Positions 33,259 through 35,803 of a stretch of 35,803 nucleotides of DNA are shown here, piece after piece. This DNA comes from Acidobacteriota bacterium (GTDB taxonomy: Bacteria > Acidobacteriota > CAIWXX01). The DNA lies in contig JACPPM010000099.1 in the NCBI GenBank assembly GCA_016191015.1, forward strand, positions 1 through 35,803, written 5' to 3'. Position numbers and translations under genes: made by a program. Each line of letters begins with the position of its first letter. Within the stretch, counting starts at the first letter, position 1. The notes under the pieces were generated by a model. That model did not search any database. It worked only from the letters and a program-made list of their open reading frames with translations, and was not told the origin of the DNA.

Positions 33259-33539
33259 TGGACCTTGCACCTGTGCTCCCACCACGCTCCCCACGTTCGC
33301 GCCGGCCCGCGGCCGCAGCGTAAGTCCCGCTCGCTCACGCTCGGGGCTCTGTCATACCAGCGACAGCCCAGTCAGAGTCGAGACCGTTCGGACGCCGGTC
33401 ATGCCGCCATTGAGCCCGCACGGGGCCTGGACGGACGCTCGCATGCAAGGCGTATTCCGAATCTCAGATCGGGCCGCTGTGGGGAACCGCCGGCTCGAGT
33501 CGTTCTGTCGGCCCGAGTGTGGGCGAAGGCGACACGACT

Positions 33540-33569
33540 TTGCCCCGGGCCTCAGGGAAGTGGTATCAT
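33540..33569 (+). promoter_or_regulatory. Putative promoter of the toxin-antitoxin pair
   Basis: TTGCCC (33540-33545), an 18-nt spacer and TATCAT (33564-33569), with GAGGAAA and the antitoxin ATG at 33586 just downstream. The short leader fits a toxin-antitoxin operon. Confidence 0.4.
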
Positions 33570-33585
33570 TCTGCTGAGGAAATTG

Positions 33586-33843
33586 ATGGGCGCGATAAGG
33601 ACGCTGGACATACCTGAAGATGTCTTGGAGTCGGCTCGAATGACGGCATCCGAGCTGAAAGTCGAGATGGCTGTCGTTCTGTATTCGCAAGGACGTCTTT
33701 CCATAGGCAAGGCACGCGAGCTTGCGGGTATGTCGCTGTGGGATTTCCGCCGGTTGTTGGGCTTGCGCCGAGTTCCTCCGCACTACGATCAAGAAGACTT
33801 GGACGAGGATCTATCCACCCTGCGTGAGCTCGGGCCGCATTGA
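33586..33843 (+). CDS. UPF0175 family antitoxin-like protein
   Basis: 85 residues. A small N-terminal strand (IRTLDIPEDVLE) is followed by the UPF0175 signature: ELKVEMAVVLYSQGRLSIG, KARELAGMSLWDFRRLLG with the helix-turn-helix-like AGMS turn, and the ending VPPHYDQEDLDEDL. Members act as antitoxins or small DNA-binding partners of PIN-domain proteins. The ATG at 33586 follows GAGGAAATTG; a much longer frame from 33118 extends through the end of the previous gene in another frame and is not real. The stop overlaps the start of the PIN gene (TTGA), so the two are translationally coupled. Confidence 0.85.
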   Translation: MGAIRTLDIPEDVLESARMTASELKVEMAVVLYSQGRLSIGKARELAGMSLWDFRRLLGLRRVPPHYDQEDLDEDLSTLRELGPH

Positions 33844-34331
33844 TCGTCGTATCCAACACCTCGCCCCTTACCAACCTCGCTGCGATCAAGCAGCTCGAGT
33901 TGTTGCGGGCTTTGTACGGACACATTCATGTCCCAACCGGTGTTCGAGAAGAGCTTTCCGTGGAGTCGGGCGCCTCTTCACCGGGATCCTCCGAGATTGC
34001 GGCAGCGCGCTGGATTGAGTATCACTCAGTCCAGAACCAGGCGCTCGTCCACGCGCTCCAGCGTGACCTTGATCGCGGAGAGTCAGAAGCGATTGCCCTG
34101 GGCGTCGAGCTGGGTGCGGGACTGGTTCTCATGGACGAGAAAGAAGGCCGTCGCGCTGCTTGTCGGATCGGACTTAGGGTCGTGGGAGTAGTTGGGGTCC
34201 TGCTCGATGCAAAGAGCAAGCGACTCATGGACATGGTGCGCCCGCAACTTGATTCGCTCCGCCAGAACGCCGGCTTCTATCTCTCAGATGCCGTTTACCA
34301 ATTGGCGCTGAGGCGAGCAAACGAGGCTTGA
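33840..34331 (+). CDS. DUF3368 PIN-domain toxin-like nuclease
   Basis: 163 residues from a TTG at 33840 that overlaps the antitoxin stop by 4 nt (TTGA). PIN fold: VVSNTSPLTNLAAI at the N-terminus (the Asn in place of the usual first Asp is normal for DUF3368), Glu37/Glu38 (REEL), DRGESEAIALG (78-88) with acidic residues, and LVLMDEKEGRRAA (96-108) with Asp99. These provide the acidic metal site of an RNase. It likely cleaves RNA when not bound by the UPF0175 protein. The pairing is a recognised VapBC-like type II module. No transposase or phage gene adjoins it. Confidence 0.85.
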   Translation: MIVVSNTSPLTNLAAIKQLELLRALYGHIHVPTGVREELSVESGASSPGSSEIAAARWIEYHSVQNQALVHALQRDLDRGESEAIALGVELGAGLVLMDEKEGRRAACRIGLRVVGVVGVLLDAKSKRLMDMVRPQLDSLRQNAGFYLSDAVYQLALRRANEA

Positions 34332-34424
34332 GGCTCGTAGCGGCCGCGGGTCGAGCGATTCTTCACCCGCTCGACTTCCACTTTGAACTATCACCAGGAC
34401 AGGATAGGCTATTGGGTCGTGGGG

Positions 34425-34496
34425 ATGAATGAAGAACCAAACGCGTTCCGACGGCGGGACGAATACTCCGTGCGCTTGGAGCACGGAAGGCTGTGA
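34425..34496 (+). other. Possible 23-codon leader frame before DAHP synthase
   Basis: ATG at 34425 behind GTGGGG opens a short frame MNEEPNAFRRRDEYSVRLEH plus three residues, containing one Phe and one Tyr codon. TCCGTGC (34467-34473) and GCACGGA (34481-34487) form a 7-bp hairpin inside it. It stands about 50 nt before an aromatic-pathway gene and might take part in attenuation. There is no T-run and no cluster of aromatic codons, so this is weak. Confidence 0.2.
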
Positions 34497-34547
34497 GCGA
34501 GTTGGCAACCGTCGGGGGCCCTGTCCAAGCCCAGCCGAGGCGCTGAG

Positions 34548-35417
34548 ATGGCACTGAACAGTCATTCGTTCAGGCTCGCAGGCCGCGGCTCGAAACCGGG
34601 CGACACGGTGATCGATGTGGGCGGAGTGAGGATTGGCGGCGCTATGGTCGTGCTCATGGCGGGACCCTGCGCCGTAGAAAACGAGAAACAGATCATTGCC
34701 GCAGCCAGGGGAGTCAGGGATGCGGGCGCGCACATACTGCGCGGTGGGGCTTTCAAACCGCGGACGTCACCGTACACCTTCCGTGGGCTCGGCAAGGAGG
34801 GCCTCAAGCTGCTCGCGCTCGCTCGCAAGGAGACCGGCTTGCCGGTCGTCACAGAAGTGATGACCCCCCACGACGTCGGCATCGTCGCCGAGCACAGCGA
34901 TATCTTGCAGGTCGGTTCCCGCAATATGCAGAACTTTCACCTGCTCGAGGAGGTCGGCAGAAGCCGGAAACCCGTGCTTCTGAAGCGTGGCTTTGCGGCA
35001 ACGATCGAAGAATGGCTCTTCGCTGCCGAATACATCCTCGCCCAGGACAATCCGAACGTCATGATCTGCGAACGAGGAATCCGCACTTTTGAAACGCAGA
35101 CCCGCAACACGCTGGACCTCACGGCGGTGGCGCTGGTGCGGCAGTTGACGCACCTGCCCGTGATCGCGGATCCAAGCCACGCGTCAGGCCGGCGGGATCT
35201 GGTCCCGGCCCTCGCTCTGGCCAGTATCGCGGCCGGCGCCCAGGGATTGCTCATCGAAGTTCATCCGGACCCGGACAGCGCTCTCTCGGATGGCCATCAA
35301 TCGCTCAGTTGCGAGGGATTCGCCGCTGCCGTCGGACAGATAGAAAGGCTGGCTGCATGTCTGGGCCGGCCGCTCCACCCGCGCCTCGCCGAAACCCAGA
35401 CATCGTGGACGCGCTAG
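34548..35417 (+). CDS. aroF: 3-deoxy-7-phosphoheptulonate synthase, type I-beta (KDO8P-synthase-like)
   Basis: 289 residues. A short N-terminal strand pair is followed by the (beta/alpha)8 barrel of I-beta DAHP synthases. MAGPCAVEN carries metal ligand Cys41, then [19 protein letters not shown] (split as LRGGAFKPR and [10 protein letters not shown]), [26 protein letters not shown] and [11 protein letters not shown]. It condenses phosphoenolpyruvate and erythrose-4-phosphate in the first step of the shikimate pathway. The N-terminal ferredoxin-like or chorismate-mutase regulatory domain seen in many I-beta enzymes is absent, so it is probably not feedback-inhibited through an extra domain. A KDO8P synthase is less likely, given the SPYTFRG and DPSHASGRR forms. 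It starts at ATG 34548 with a modest GAGG site. No other aro gene is adjacent. Confidence 0.9.
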   Translation: MALNSHSFRLAGRGSKPGDTVIDVGGVRIGGAMVVLMAGPCAVENEKQIIAAARGVRDAGAHILRGGAFKPRTSPYTFRGLGKEGLKLLALARKETGLPVVTEVMTPHDVGIVAEHSDILQVGSRNMQNFHLLEEVGRSRKPVLLKRGFAATIEEWLFAAEYILAQDNPNVMICERGIRTFETQTRNTLDLTAVALVRQLTHLPVIADPSHASGRRDLVPALALASIAAGAQGLLIEVHPDPDSALSDGHQSLSCEGFAAAVGQIERLAACLGRPLHPRLAETQTSWTR

Positions 35418-35698
35418 CGTCCGACACCGGCTCAATCTCGGCGGGTCCTTGATGCAGTCAGGGTCGGAGAGACCACGATCAGACTCCGCCAGAACTGGGC
35501 ACGCATCGCCGACGAACCGAGTGGCGATGATGGAGGGCGGCCGGTACCGATGGCGAGAACCCGCGCCAGTTTCGATATCACCGCGAGGAACAATCGGGCG
35601 GGCATGCCATCGAAGCGTATTTTGTCGGGGAGCGTGACGCCAGTCGTCATTTCTTTTGACATCTCGTAGCGCATGCAACAATGATGAGGCTTCATCCC
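35418..35698. other. Gene-free spacer
   Basis: About 280 nt after the DAHP synthase gene. Short frames on both strands show no family features, and no hairpin or promoter stands out. It may hold a decayed fragment, but I cannot support one. Confidence 0.35.
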
Positions 35699-35794
35699 AA
35701 CGCGGCGGAGCCGTGCGTGAGAGCGTCCGGCCCGCTTCGCGGGTCTGGAGCGTGGAGCCGGAGCCCTTGAGCGAAGCGAAGGGGTGAGAGCGTT
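35699..35794. repeat. Dispersed repeat, copy 2 (inverted relative to 11383-11503)
   Basis: On the minus strand this runs from AACGCTCTCACCCCTTCG to ACGGCTCCGCCGCGTT. Apart from a few changes, it equals the repeat at 11383-11503, without most of the 33-base insert. It ends 9 nt before the window edge. Confidence 0.7.
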
Positions 35795-35803
35795 CTTTCG
35801 AGC

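Noticed and set aside
35432..35695. 87-codon minus-strand frame after the DAHP synthase gene
   Set aside because: No family features, no clear ribosome site and overlapping frames on both strands. I cannot support a gene.
1..35803. CRISPR array, tRNA, rRNA, prophage or insertion sequence
   Set aside because: No regularly spaced direct repeats, no cloverleaf-like sequence, no rRNA segments and no transposase, integrase or phage structural motifs were seen. The repeats found are inverted and dispersed.

Overview
This is a gene-dense, high-GC (roughly 60 % by eye) window with about 26 protein genes. Spacers are rich in imperfect palindromes. No rRNA, tRNA, CRISPR array, phage gene or intact insertion sequence was recognised. 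The gene content points to a Gram-negative bacterium with an anaerobic or microaerobic side to its metabolism. The evidence is a class I benzoyl-CoA-reductase-like operon, NADH dehydrogenase NuoF/NuoG, a LolB-like lipoprotein gene next to ispE, exported proteases and an apparent selenoprotein. The mixture would fit Acidobacteriota or a similar deep-branching group, but no marker gene settles this.

Layout. 1-472: two palindromic intergenic elements, no gene. 473-4640 (minus): four-gene operon for the two catalytic-type subunits and two different ATPase activators of a Bzd/Bcr-type benzoyl-CoA reductase, with a clear promoter and a perfect 8-2-8 operator over the presumed start of transcription. 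4758-7213 (plus): single-domain response regulator, SAM methyltransferase, metallo-beta-lactamase-fold hydrolase. 7496-11217 (plus): nuoF, nuoG and a DUF169 gene. 11509-12814 (minus): exported MsrA and a small membrane protein. 13212-14948: secreted M14 carboxypeptidase. 15269-18545 (plus): GDP-mannose dehydratase, a GDP-sugar reductase and a fused polyprenol-kinase-like/DUF92 membrane protein.

18563-19096 (minus) is the most striking locus. It is an exported peroxiredoxin whose peroxidatic residue is encoded by an in-frame TGA, followed at a suitable distance by a bacterial-SECIS-like hairpin. It should be read as one selenoprotein gene, not two fragments. Upstream lies a secreted M35-type metalloprotease (19228-20298) with a strong terminator. 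20659-24322 holds a response regulator/DUF4388/TPR protein that converges on and overlaps a large hybrid sensor kinase.

24668-31289 (plus) is a five-gene, overlapping-stop/start operon. It encodes a half pseudokinase fused to a PQQ-type beta-propeller, a Ycf46-like AAA+ ATPase, a TPR protein, a LolB/DUF4292-like lipoprotein and IspE. The rest carries a zinc-ribbon/TM/coiled-coil protein, a UPF0175-DUF3368 toxin-antitoxin pair and a type I-beta DAHP synthase. Near the right end is an inverted copy of a repeat that also lies at 11383-11503.

All functions are read from motifs in the translated sequence and remembered family features. No database search was run.
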